From positions 248,001-312,000 of the forward strand of contig NZ_AP018722.1 in the NCBI RefSeq assembly GCF_004001325.1: DNA of 64,000 nucleotides, read 5' to 3'. The translations under genes were made by a program, and so were the position numbers. This DNA is from Thiomicrorhabdus aquaedulcis (GTDB lineage: Bacteria; Pseudomonadota; Gammaproteobacteria; Thiomicrospirales; Thiomicrospiraceae). The stretch's first letter is position 1. The number at the start of each line of letters is the position of its first letter. This document shows positions 55,669 to 63,132 of the stretch, piece after piece. The notes under the pieces are model-generated. The model was not told the origin of the DNA and ran no database searches. It saw only the letters and a program-made list of their open reading frames with translations.

Positions 55669-55827
55669 GAGACCTTTGCACGAGTCAGGTGCGAAAGAAA
55701 AATGAGGAAAAATTCACCTGATTGAGGCGGAAAACGCAGTGAATAGCTGGCTATTCACAAGATTTTCAACAAAAATCAGATGAATTTTAACCATTTTTAT
55801 TCGTGCATTGACTCGTGCAAAGGTCTC
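55669..55827. mobile_element. MITE copy 3
   Basis: A 159-bp element with perfect 16-bp inverted ends and a 4-bp AAAT duplication on both sides. The central hairpin is GTGAATAGC-TG-GCTATTCAC. The inner arms AAATTCACCTGATT and AATCAGATGAATTT pair with one mismatch. Confidence 0.88.
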
Positions 55828-55936
55828 AAATAATAAACAAACCCACCGGCACGCACTGGATTATGCCCAAGCGGTAAACGCAATGCGAGTATTGCAAGCA
55901 TCAACCAGGCCAGTTTGTTTACCGCGCCACGATTAC

Positions 55937-56008
55937 CGTCATGCCGTGCCACGACACGGCATCTAACGCCGTATTGGCAATAGATTGCGGGTCAAGCCCG
56001 CAATGACG
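55937..56008 (+). repeat. Double-hairpin repeat, copy C
   Basis: A 72-bp copy, nearly identical to copy D. A partial palindrome CCAGGCCAG lies about 30 bp before it and CCAGGCCTGG 19 bp after it. Confidence 0.78.
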
Positions 56009-56063
56009 ATGGAGTTGTTGGTAGTGACCAGGCCTGGTGAGTTTGTTTGCTGTGGAAGATGAT

Positions 56064-56135
56064 CGTCATGCCGTGCCACGACACGGCATCTAACGCCGTA
56101 TTGGCAATAGATTGCGGGTCAAGCCCGCAATGACG
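56064..56135 (+). repeat. Double-hairpin repeat, copy D
   Basis: A 72-bp copy nearly identical to copy C, with CCAGGCCTGG at 56028 and 56160 on either side. Copies C and D form a tandem pair with a palindrome between them. Confidence 0.78.
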
Positions 56136-56254
56136 AGGTTGTGTGGGGTTTAATAATGACCAGGCCTGGTTATCTTAAAACGGCTGATTCTAAGTTATTG
56201 AACAGGGTTTTCAACATCGTTTGCGGTAATTATAGGCTATGAAACCCTACAGAT

Positions 56255-56341
56255 TCATTTGACCATTACAGTTTTGATGGTGTGGTCTTGAAAGGTCAAA
56301 GTAAAAATAAATTCAGAATTAGAAAACGTTAACAGTTTCAT
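56255..56341 (-). CDS. Possible 28-residue ORF after methylase
   Basis: ATG at 56341 overlaps the methylase stop as ATGA and encodes a 28-residue peptide (MKLLTFSNSEFIFTLTFQD to VMVK). The sequence resembles the start of a DUF2442-type protein and may be a truncated end of one. Expression is uncertain. Confidence 0.3.
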   Translation of the reverse strand: MKLLTFSNSEFIFTLTFQDHTIKTVMVK

Positions 56342-59093
56342 TTTTTATTTACCGAACCACTTAGTTGAGCATAGCGTTGAAACAGGTGGTTGACTCGTTC
56401 GAGTGGGGTTTTGAAGCCGTTGCTGGAATAGAGTTTATCGACCGCTTTGTCGAGGGTTTGGTGGGCTTTGCGTAAAGTGCTAGGCATGAGATTGGGGTCG
56501 TAAAGGTCGGCCAGGCTGGTGTTGGGGTCTTGGGTAAATTCTTCGGCACGCGCATCCAAAATGGTTTGGGCGAGTTTTTCAATGTGGGCGGTTTGTTCGA
56601 GCGTGACATCTGGCCAAGGGAAGTTGTTGTAAACTAGTTTGGCGGAATAATTAAATCGACTTTCTAATCTACCCGTCACCACGCTCATCCAGTCGTAATG
56701 CATTTTGGAATTGAGAATGCCAAACTCATAAAGCGTGGCATTGGGAATCATTTGATTGCGGTCGGTTGTGATGGTATCTGATGTTAAAAATGCCATAGGC
56801 ACATATTCACGGCGCTCAGAGGAAACTCTGGGTACAAGAATATAACTGCCCGTTTTGGGTTGGCGAATTTCATCAAATAGCCATGATTTATTGGCAGATT
56901 CTTGAGTTTTGGCTTTGGTACTTGCCAAACGCATGGTTTTCACGCCTTCAATCCGGGTTTTAATTTCGGGGATTTGCATGAGGTCACGCAGTTGCTTGGT
57001 GCTGGCGTCGGCTAACCATAAACAATAGCGTTCACCGTTATTTAAAAACTCATCAGCGCCTAGAATTTTCTTGATAAATTCAACCAGGCCTGGTTGTTTT
57101 TGCAGCAACTCTTGCCTTTCTTGCGGAGTTAAAAACAAAAATCCGCCATCTACTGGTTTATTGCCATACACCATTGGCGTTACTTTACTAATAGGTTTAC
57201 TGCGATTGTCTATCACTACATTGGGCGCATCAATCAAATAGGGGTTAATGTTATTGACCGCAATTTCAAGCGGTTCGCCTTGTATGTCTGGGTAGTCATA
57301 AATAATTTTATTGGGCAGGTTGGTGTGGCAAAAGCCGATAATGACACAATGCACGGCGGCTTTGCCGTGGGCTTCGTTGTGCCATTGAAAAGTGCGGTGG
57401 GCAAAGTTAAGGTGAATGCCCATGTCTAACAGCGGTTGCCAAAGGGTGGCCACTTGTTCGCCCATGGTAATGGAATTAGTGGAAACCAAAGCGCATTGGG
57501 CGTGTGTGCCTTGGGTAAATTGAGCGGCCTTCATAAACCAGCTGGTGACAAAATCGAGCGACTTCCAGCTTTTAACAATGCCTTTAAATACACATTCTTG
57601 ACTGGCTTCTTGTGCTTTTGAGCGAAAATTTTTACCCACAAACGGCGGATTGCCAATTAAATAATCCAGCTTTTGCGCTTCAATCACCTGCGCCCAATCC
57701 AGTTCCAACGCATTGGCATGATGAATTTGGGCGTGTTCTTTGAGCGGCAATAAATCGGGTTCAAAACCAAACACCTTGGCAAACTCCACGTTCATTTGGT
57801 GTTGCGTTAGCCACATCGCCACCTCGGCAATGCGGGCCGGCCATTCGTCAATCTCAATGCCATAAAATTATTTAAAGGGATGGCGGGTTGAATCTCTAAC
57901 TCAATATGCCCTTGGCTTTGATCGGTGCGTTGGACGTGGAGTATTTGCAGTTCTAGGCGGCGCAATTCTCGGTAAGTAATAATCAAAAAGTTGCCACAGC
58001 CACAGGCGGGGTCTAAAAAAGTCAGGTGGCGAATTTGTGTGGTCAGTGCTTGCAGTTTTTGGTTGCGGGCTTTGTCGCTTTTAAGTTTTAGCGCGTCATT
58101 CAACTGGGTTTTTAAGCGTGTTAAAAACAGCGGTTCAATCGTTTTTAAAATATTGGCTTCACTGGTGTAATGTGCGCCCAAATTGCGCCGTGCAGTTTTA
58201 TCCATAATACTCTGAAACAAACTGCCAAAAATGGCGGGGCTGATGTCGCGCCAATTAAACAAACAGCATTCAATTAAGGTGTTGCGCATTTGGCTGGTAA
58301 AAAACGGCATATCAATGCGCTCTTTAAACAGGTGTCCGTTTACATACGGAAAGGCTTGCAACTCGGGCATCAGGTTTTTATTGCGTTGGTCGGGGGCTTG
58401 GTCCAGCACTTGAAACAGGCGTTGTAGGTGCATTTCGGTGTCGTTACCGGTATCGCAGGTAAACTTGAGCAAATATTGGGTAAATTGGTGGCGGTTAAAC
58501 ACGCCGGTGTCTTCGGCAAACAGACAAAACAGCACGCGCACCATAAACACTTGCAGGTCGTGGCCGCTAAAACCGCTTTGTTCTAACGCATCGTGCAAAT
58601 CGCCTAACAGGTCGGCGGCTTTGATATTAAGTTCTACCTCGCTGATGTCTTGCACGGCTTTGCCTTGCATAAAGTCAAACAGGTGCAGGTTGTCGGGCAG
58701 TTGGTCTAAGGCAAAGGTGTAGTCGGTGCGGCCTTCTAGGTCGTAAAGTTTAAAGGTGTTGAGGTCACACACCATAATATAGCGCGGCAAATCTTGGTCT
58801 TTAAGCCCTTTAAAGTAGCCCACACCTTGTTGGTAGGCGTTGCTTAAACTTTGCCCGGTCGATTTCATCTCGACCAACAACACGCCTGGCCAAAAGAGGT
58901 CGATGCGCTTGGTGCCTTTTTCGTCGGTTTTAACGGGTTGTTCAAAACTGGCCACGCGCTTGCGGTTTACACCAAAAATGGCAAAAAAGTCGTTTAAAAA
59001 ACTTTGGCTTTCGGCGTTTTCTTTAACGGCTTGGGTGTAGTCCATTACAAATTGATGGGCGTGGTTTTTAATGTCTTGAAACGATAAGGGCAT
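56338..59093 (-). pseudogene. MmeI-type restriction-methylase, frameshifted
   Basis: Upstream frame (428 residues): an N-terminal nuclease-like patch (RIDLFWPGVLLVEMKSTGQS, D..E-x-K), a helical region, then methyltransferase motif I DPACGCGNFLI. Downstream frame (494 residues): GNPPFVGK (motif IV of N6-adenine enzymes), a target-recognition region and a helical C-terminus. Adding one base to the A4 run at 57864-57867 joins them as PLNNFYGIEIDEWPARIAEV, giving about 918 residues, the size of single-chain type IIL/MmeI-like enzymes that cut and methylate. Recognition sequence unknown. One CCAGGCCTGG copy lies inside it. Confidence 0.83.
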
Positions 59094-59132
59094 GGGATGG
59101 CTTTGATTTATGAGAAGATGAAGGGTGTGGTA

Positions 59133-59375
59133 TTAGGCGGCTTTGTTGTCTAAATTTATGTTTAACATGGCTTCGATGCTTAGGTGGTAGTCTAAAGATT
59201 CCCACTCTATTCCTGTGGCATCGCAGATAAGCGTGTACGTTTTAATTTGTGCAATACTGGCTTTTTCAAGCGTTGGATACCAACTTAGTGGCGTAGAGAT
59301 ACGCCGACCATCTATTAAATCGACATGTAAAAATTGGTCGTCTACATGTACGGCTTTACCGGCTAAACCATTCAT
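59133..59375 (-). CDS. DUF2442 domain protein
   Basis: An 80-residue protein. VHVDDQFLHVDLIDGRRISTPLSWYPTLEKA fits DUF2442, a small domain normally encoded with DUF4160 in a pair thought to be toxin-antitoxin-like; this assignment is from family knowledge. Its ATG overlaps the end of the DUF4160 gene by 20 bp, so the two are co-translated. The protein continues GIEWESLDYHLSIEAML, a helical C-terminus. It lies 39 bp before the restriction gene on the same strand. Confidence 0.82.
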   Translation of the reverse strand: MNGLAGKAVHVDDQFLHVDLIDGRRISTPLSWYPTLEKASIAQIKTYTLICDATGIEWESLDYHLSIEAMLNINLDNKAA

Positions 59376-59587
59376 TCCATTTCTCCTTGAATTGGGTTTG
59401 ATGTTGTTTGGTTAATTCTAAGGCCTTTTTGAGCTCTTTTGAATTTAAGGTTGAGTAAATCACTTGTAGCGTTTGCAAATCTATTTTTGCCCATCGATTT
59501 TCTTTAACAATATGGACATGTGCCGGGGGGGTGGTCGTTGGCATAAAACAAGAATTTTAAACCTTCGTAATTAAGCAGTGTTGGCAT
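59356..59587 (-). pseudogene. DUF4160 domain protein, frameshifted
   Basis: An AAAGGAC ribosome site precedes ATG 59587, whose frame reads MPTLLNYEGLKFLFYAND and then runs into a G7 tract (59525-59531, C7 on the coding strand). Removing one base gives NDHPPAHVHIVKENRWAKIDL, the DUF4160 signature, and a protein of about 76 residues ending LKEKWNEWFSR-like. As printed, the intact frame only starts at 59544. DUF4160-DUF2442 pairs are predicted toxin-antitoxin or stress modules. The G-tract could switch the gene on and off. Confidence 0.75.
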
Positions 59588-59704
59588 TAACCGTCCTTTA
59601 AGAGACTTTTTGATGAGTGAATGCACGTATTAAAACGCAATGCCACATTGTAAACAATTTAAGGCTGTTTATCACGTTAACCAGGCCTGGTAACTTTGTT
59701 TAAT

Positions 59705-59883
59705 GAGACCTTTGCACGAGTGGGGTGCGAGAAAAAAATAGGCGTAAGTACCCCTTGAGGGTAAAAAATTGTCCTGATTAAGGCGGGAAACGCAGTGAAT
59801 AGCTGGCTATTCACAAGTTTTCCAACGAAAAGCAGGAAAATTTTAACCATTTTTGGCCGTACATCCACTCGTGCAAAGGTCTC
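59705..59883. mobile_element. MITE copy 4
   Basis: A 179-bp element with perfect 16-bp inverted ends and AAT on both sides. It is about 20 bp longer than the other copies because of an extra segment (GGCGTAAGTACCCCTTGAGG) near the left end. The central hairpin GAATAGC-TG-GCTATTC is intact. Confidence 0.85.
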
Positions 59884-59908
59884 AATGTATTTAGCGCGTA
59901 GCGATTAC

Positions 59909-60000
59909 CGTCATGCCGTGCCACGATACGGCATCTACTCTCTACCGTCTACCCCGTGCGCCGTAACCGCAATAGATTACGGGTTAAGCCGGCAATGACG
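59909..60000 (+). repeat. Double-hairpin repeat, copy E
   Basis: A 92-bp diverged copy: CGTCATGCCGTG...TACGGCAT is followed by a duplicated TCTACC stretch and TTACGGGTTAAGCCGGCAA. The second hairpin has lost pairs, so it is older than copies C and D. Confidence 0.7.
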
Positions 60001-60038
60001 GGGCTTTTGTGGTGTTTAATGGTAATGACCAGGCCTGG

Positions 60039-61259
60039 TTAGCTGGGTTTTTGTGTGCTTAATGCCAGCAGGTTTACGATGGCGTGCAGGGTGTTTTGTA
60101 AATTGATGGGGGCGTTTTGTAGGGCGCTAATCAGGTCAATGGGTTGTGGGGTGATGCTAAACAGGGCGTCAAATGCGCTGAGTGGATTGGTTGGTGCGTG
60201 GGTGCTTGAGTGGGCGCTCAAGTCAATCGCGCCGCATACACCAATGGTGATGGGGGCGGGGCTGTGGGCTTTGGCCAGTTGGGCTAGGCGCAAAGGCAGT
60301 TTGCCGTATTGGGTTTGGGTGTCTATTTTGCCTTCGCCGGTAATGAGGTAATCAATGCGGTGTTGGGCAAACAGGGCGTTTAGGTTTAGGGTTTGGTTGA
60401 GTACCTCAAACCCCGGTTGCATGCGGGCGTTTAGCAAACCCATAAATCCGGCGGCCATGCCTCCGGCGGCACCTGCGCCCGCTAAGTCGTGAGTGGCCAC
60501 GCCGGTTTTGGTTTGTATGCAGTCGGCAAAGTGGCTTAGGGCGTGTTCAAGGGCGTCCATTTGTTGCGGTTGCGCGCCTTTTTGGGGCGCAAATACGCGG
60601 GTAGCGCCGTGTTGACCCAAGAGCGGATTGGTGACGTCGCAGGCGATGAGCCAGTCAATGTGGGTTAAGTGCGCGGGAATATCGCCAATGCGGTGCAGTT
60701 GACGCAACGCTTGTGCGCCCAGGCCAATGGGCTGGCCTTTTATGTCGAAAAGCTCGATGCCTAGGGCTTGCAGCGCGGCCGCACCGCCGTCGTTGGTGGC
60801 TGAGCCGCCTAGGCCAAGGACAATTTTTTTGGCACCTAAGTTAAGCGCGGCGTTAATCAGTTGCCCTGTGCCGTAGGTGTGGGTTTGCATGGGGTTAAGT
60901 TCGGGCGGGCGCAGTTTGGTGAGTCCCGAGGCTTGTGCCATCTCGATAATGGCGGTTTGAGTGTGCGGCGCCCAGGCAAAGCGGGCTTTGACTTTACGTC
61001 CCAACGGATTGGCGACCCACAGACTATGAGGGCTGTAGGTTTCAAAGGGCTGTGTTACGTTGGCGGCTAAAAAAGCGTCTACAAAACCTTCGCCACCGTC
61101 CGACATGGGACGGCTTATGACGGTGGCATTGGGCAATCGGTCTTTAATAACGCGTTGGGCAATGGCGCAAAACTCGGTGGCGCTTAACGAGCCTTTAAAG
61201 CTGTCGGGGGCAATTAAAAACGTCGGCGCATGGGCTTGGTTTTGCGGTGGCTGTGTCAT
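60039..61259 (-). CDS. Glycerate kinase
   Basis: GarK/GlxK-family kinase phosphorylating glycerate, used in glycolate/glyoxylate salvage. It has about 406 residues. Evidence: LIAPDSFKGSLSATEFC at the N-terminus, RPMSDGGEGFVDAF, a central GTGQLINAALNLGAKKIVLGLGGSATNDGG and LAGAGAAGGMAAGF. ATG 61259 puts the first strand 16 residues in, as in relatives, and gives a 5-bp gap from the upstream stop; TTG 61286 and ATG 61274 are in frame. It follows the thioredoxin-fold gene on the minus strand. A CCAGGCCTGG copy lies immediately after its stop. Confidence 0.92.
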   Translation of the reverse strand: MTQPPQNQAHAPTFLIAPDSFKGSLSATEFCAIAQRVIKDRLPNATVISRPMSDGGEGFVDAFLAANVTQPFETYSPHSLWVANPLGRKVKARFAWAPHTQTAIIEMAQASGLTKLRPPELNPMQTHTYGTGQLINAALNLGAKKIVLGLGGSATNDGGAAALQALGIELFDIKGQPIGLGAQALRQLHRIGDIPAHLTHIDWLIACDVTNPLLGQHGATRVFAPQKGAQPQQMDALEHALSHFADCIQTKTGVATHDLAGAGAAGGMAAGFMGLLNARMQPGFEVLNQTLNLNALFAQHRIDYLITGEGKIDTQTQYGKLPLRLAQLAKAHSPAPITIGVCGAIDLSAHSSTHAPTNPLSAFDALFSITPQPIDLISALQNAPINLQNTLHAIVNLLALSTQKPS

Positions 61260-61264
61260 GTGCG

Positions 61265-61819
61265 TTAACGCCATTTTATCGAACAACCCATGCTCGGAAT
61301 TTGCTCTTGCGGGCCTTGTCCGGTTTGGGCAACTTGTTTTAGGGCTTCTAATAGGTCACGGCGTACGCCTTGGGGCGCGGTTTCTTTGCGTGATTCGTCT
61401 AAGCGGCCGCGGTATTGCAGTTGCAATTGGGCGTTGTAGCCAAAAAAGTCGGGCGTGCACACTGCGCCATAGGCTTTGGCTGTCTCTTGCGTGGGGTCAA
61501 TGACATAGGCAAACGGAAATTGCCAATTTTGAGCGACGGTTTGCATGTTTTCGTAGGCGTCTTCGGGGTATTGGGTGGTGTCGTTGGACATGATGGCTAA
61601 GCTGTTAATGCCAAATTGGTCGCGCAAAATTTGTGTGTCTTGCACTAAGCGTGCGTGTATCGCCTTTACGTACGGGCAATGGTTGCTTATAAACATAATT
61701 AATAGACCATTTTGGCCGCGCGCTTTGTCAAGCGTCCAGTATTGGCCGTCTACACCCAATAGATTAAATTGGGGCGCGGGTTGGTTAAAGTCACAAATGG
61801 GGGTGGTTAAACTGGCCAT
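61265..61819 (-). CDS. Thioredoxin-fold AhpC/TSA family protein
   Basis: About 184 residues from the ATG at 61819, which has AGGATT six bases before it; the in-frame start at 61867 adds 16 residues. Peroxiredoxin/redoxin fold: PAPQFNLLGVDGQYWTLDKARG, LLIMFISNHCPYVKAI (single active-site Cys where thioredoxins have C-x-x-C), SNDTTQYPEDAYENM and AYGAVCTPDFFGYN. This matches the thioredoxin family protein group with the NHCPYVK motif, predicted to be a redox or peroxide-linked enzyme. It is directly upstream of glycerate kinase and downstream of the superoxide dismutase on the same strand. Confidence 0.88.
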   Translation of the reverse strand: MASLTTPICDFNQPAPQFNLLGVDGQYWTLDKARGQNGLLIMFISNHCPYVKAIHARLVQDTQILRDQFGINSLAIMSNDTTQYPEDAYENMQTVAQNWQFPFAYVIDPTQETAKAYGAVCTPDFFGYNAQLQLQYRGRLDESRKETAPQGVRRDLLEALKQVAQTGQGPQEQIPSMGCSIKWR

Positions 61820-61866
61820 AATAAAATCCTGGTTGCGTAAAGGTCTCAAGGCTAAAAAAATAATCA

Positions 61867-61898
61867 AAAAAAACCCTGCTGTATTATGAGCAGGGTTA
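61867..61898 (-). terminator. Terminator after superoxide dismutase
   Basis: AACCCTGCT pairs with AGCAGGGTT around an 8-base loop. On the minus strand it ends in a run of eight U. It lies 46 bp beyond the sod stop and would separate it from the thioredoxin-fold gene. Confidence 0.85.
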
Positions 61899-61943
61899 GA
61901 TGCGTCTTACCATCGTTACATTAAGTTTAGCGTGGTATGAAGT

Positions 61944-62552
61944 TTACTTTGCGGCTGAATACAGTTCAGACACTTTGTTCCAGTTAACCACGTCCCACCA
62001 GGCCTGCATGTAGGCTGGGCGTAAGTTTTGGTAACGTAGGTAGTAGGCGTGTTCCCACACGTCTAACCCTAAAATGGGCGTGCCTTTTACATCGGCGCAA
62101 TCCATTAATGGGTTGTCTTGGTTTGGAGTAGATGAAATTTGCAACGCGCCGTCGGCGGCCACGCTTAACCATGCCCAGCCAGAACCAAAACGGGTTGCGC
62201 CGGCAGTGTTAAATTTTTCTTTCATGGCGTCAAAGCCGCCAAAGGTGGCGTTAATGTCGTCGGCCAACGCACCAGTGGGCGCGCCCATGCTGTCGCCGGT
62301 CATAATGTCCCAAAAAAATGAGTGGTTGTAGTGTCCGCCGCCGTTGTTACGGACAGCGGGCGCTAAGGTGCCGGCCACGGCGCAAAGTTGTTCGATGGTT
62401 TTGTCTTCTAGCTCGGTGCCGGCAATCGCGTTATTGACGTTGGTGATGTAGGCTTGGTGGTGTTTGGTGTGGTGAATTTCCATGGTGCGAGCGTCAATAG
62501 ACACTTCTAAAGCGTTGTAATCGTAAGGTAGAGCGGGTAGCGTAAAGGCCAT
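61944..62552 (-). CDS. sodA: Superoxide dismutase, Mn-type signature
   Basis: A 202-residue Fe/Mn superoxide dismutase. Metal ligands: His27 ([11 protein letters not shown]), His77 in [13 protein letters not shown], and the Asp and His of [11 protein letters not shown]. The GGGHxNH segment and Gln in PNQDNPLM, where Mn enzymes supply their second-sphere Gln from the C-terminal half, favour manganese. Fe enzymes have AAQVWNH instead. It may still be cambialistic. It carries its own terminator. Upstream promoter not recognised. Confidence 0.93.
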   Translation of the reverse strand: MAFTLPALPYDYNALEVSIDARTMEIHHTKHHQAYITNVNNAIAGTELEDKTIEQLCAVAGTLAPAVRNNGGGHYNHSFFWDIMTGDSMGAPTGALADDINATFGGFDAMKEKFNTAGATRFGSGWAWLSVAADGALQISSTPNQDNPLMDCADVKGTPILGLDVWEHAYYLRYQNLRPAYMQAWWDVVNWNKVSELYSAAK

Positions 62553-62661
62553 GATAAATTCCTATTTAAAAGAGTCGTTAAAGGATGAATAGGGTTCTAT
62601 TGTATTCACTATGGGTAAATTGTAAATAGTTGAGTGTTTTAATAGGGTATTACAGCGTTTG

Positions 62662-62958
62662 TTAACAAATGTTGTCTAAGCGCTCGGGTGGAGGTGCCAT
62701 ATTGCCGGCTTTTTCGATTTCATTGGGCGGCATTTGCATAAAATAACCTTTGCTGTGCAGGGCGGCCAAAATTGTGTCGGCGTCGCCACGCGGCATTTTA
62801 CGCTCTAGGCTAAGGTCAAAATCAATTACGTGCTTGGGTTCACCAAACATCACCAGCAACTCTTTGGGCAGCTTGGTTAAGCCATCGCTTTGCGGCACAA
62901 ATAAAAACAGTTGATCTTTTTTAGGACTTTTATAACTGGATACGGTAATGGGGTTCAC
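62662..62958 (-). CDS. YcgL domain protein
   Basis: A 98-residue protein. The family opens with YKSPKKDQLFLFV and continues LPKELLVMFGEPKHVIDFDLSLERKMPRGDADTILAAL, matching the YcgL domain, a conserved gammaproteobacterial protein of unknown function. I use GTG 62958 because its first residues (VNPITVSSYKSPKKD) fit the family and AAGAG lies about ten bases before it. An in-frame upstream start at 63024 adds 22 unlikely residues. It is divergent from the NDUFA9-like gene. Confidence 0.85.
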   Translation of the reverse strand: MNPITVSSYKSPKKDQLFLFVPQSDGLTKLPKELLVMFGEPKHVIDFDLSLERKMPRGDADTILAALHSKGYFMQMPPNEIEKAGNMAPPPERLDNIC

Positions 62959-63132
62959 GCGGTGATCTCTTTTTAAAACAGCAAAAAATGAACTGCATTG
63001 TATCAAAAAAAACCGTCGCCCCATAAATGCTAACGCGCTAAATTTAACGCCTAAGCGTTTGAAAAACTTGACCAGGCCTGGTCATTTACTTATTCTTATG
63101 GGCTTTGAATAACACAATTGGATTTTAGCGCC

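Larger units (their letters stand above)
55360..56254. other. Long non-coding gap of repeats
   Basis: An 895-bp region with no supported gene. Contents: A/T-rich sequence to 55668, MITE copy 3 (55669-55827), a partial palindrome CCAGGCCAG, double-hairpin copies C and D with CCAGGCCTGG at 56028 and 56160, then plain sequence. It is the densest repeat cluster in the window. Confidence 0.7.
59588..60028. other. Repeat-filled gap
   Basis: About 450 bp between glycerate kinase and the DUF4160 gene. It holds a degenerate MITE left end (59602-59627), CCAGGCCTGG at 59681, MITE copy 4, double-hairpin copy E and CCAGGCCTGG at 60029 touching the glycerate kinase stop. No gene is supported. Confidence 0.6.
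319..63081. repeat. CCAGGCCTGG iterated palindrome (25 copies)
   Basis: Exact copies start at 319, 1953, 3711, 4486, 8924, 15740, 18783, 21562, 28143, 29428, 34778, 36246, 40933, 41347, 45329, 45473, 47204, 47357, 50800, 56028, 56160, 57084, 59681, 60029 and 63072. Most extend to ACCAGGCCTGGT, often TAACC...GGTTA or TGACC...GGTCA. Further 8-9 bp partial copies are at 24543, 48299, 50811, 52228 and 61998. Ten are in coding sequence (two in dprA) and fifteen are intergenic. Random expectation for a 10-mer in 64 kb is below one. Confidence 0.9.

Noticed and set aside
45300-60040. CRISPR array in the repeat-rich gaps
   Set aside because: Repeats are not evenly spaced, spacers are not of constant length, and no cas genes are seen.
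319-63081. Idea that CCAGGCCTGG is simply the terminator motif of this genome
   Set aside because: Ten of 25 copies lie in coding regions and one in a divergent promoter region, so termination cannot explain the family.
319-63081. Idea that the palindrome is a DNA uptake sequence like that of Neisseria
   Set aside because: Known uptake sequences are non-palindromic, and no uptake machinery is in the window. dprA and comM are suggestive but widespread, so this is kept only as a hypothesis.
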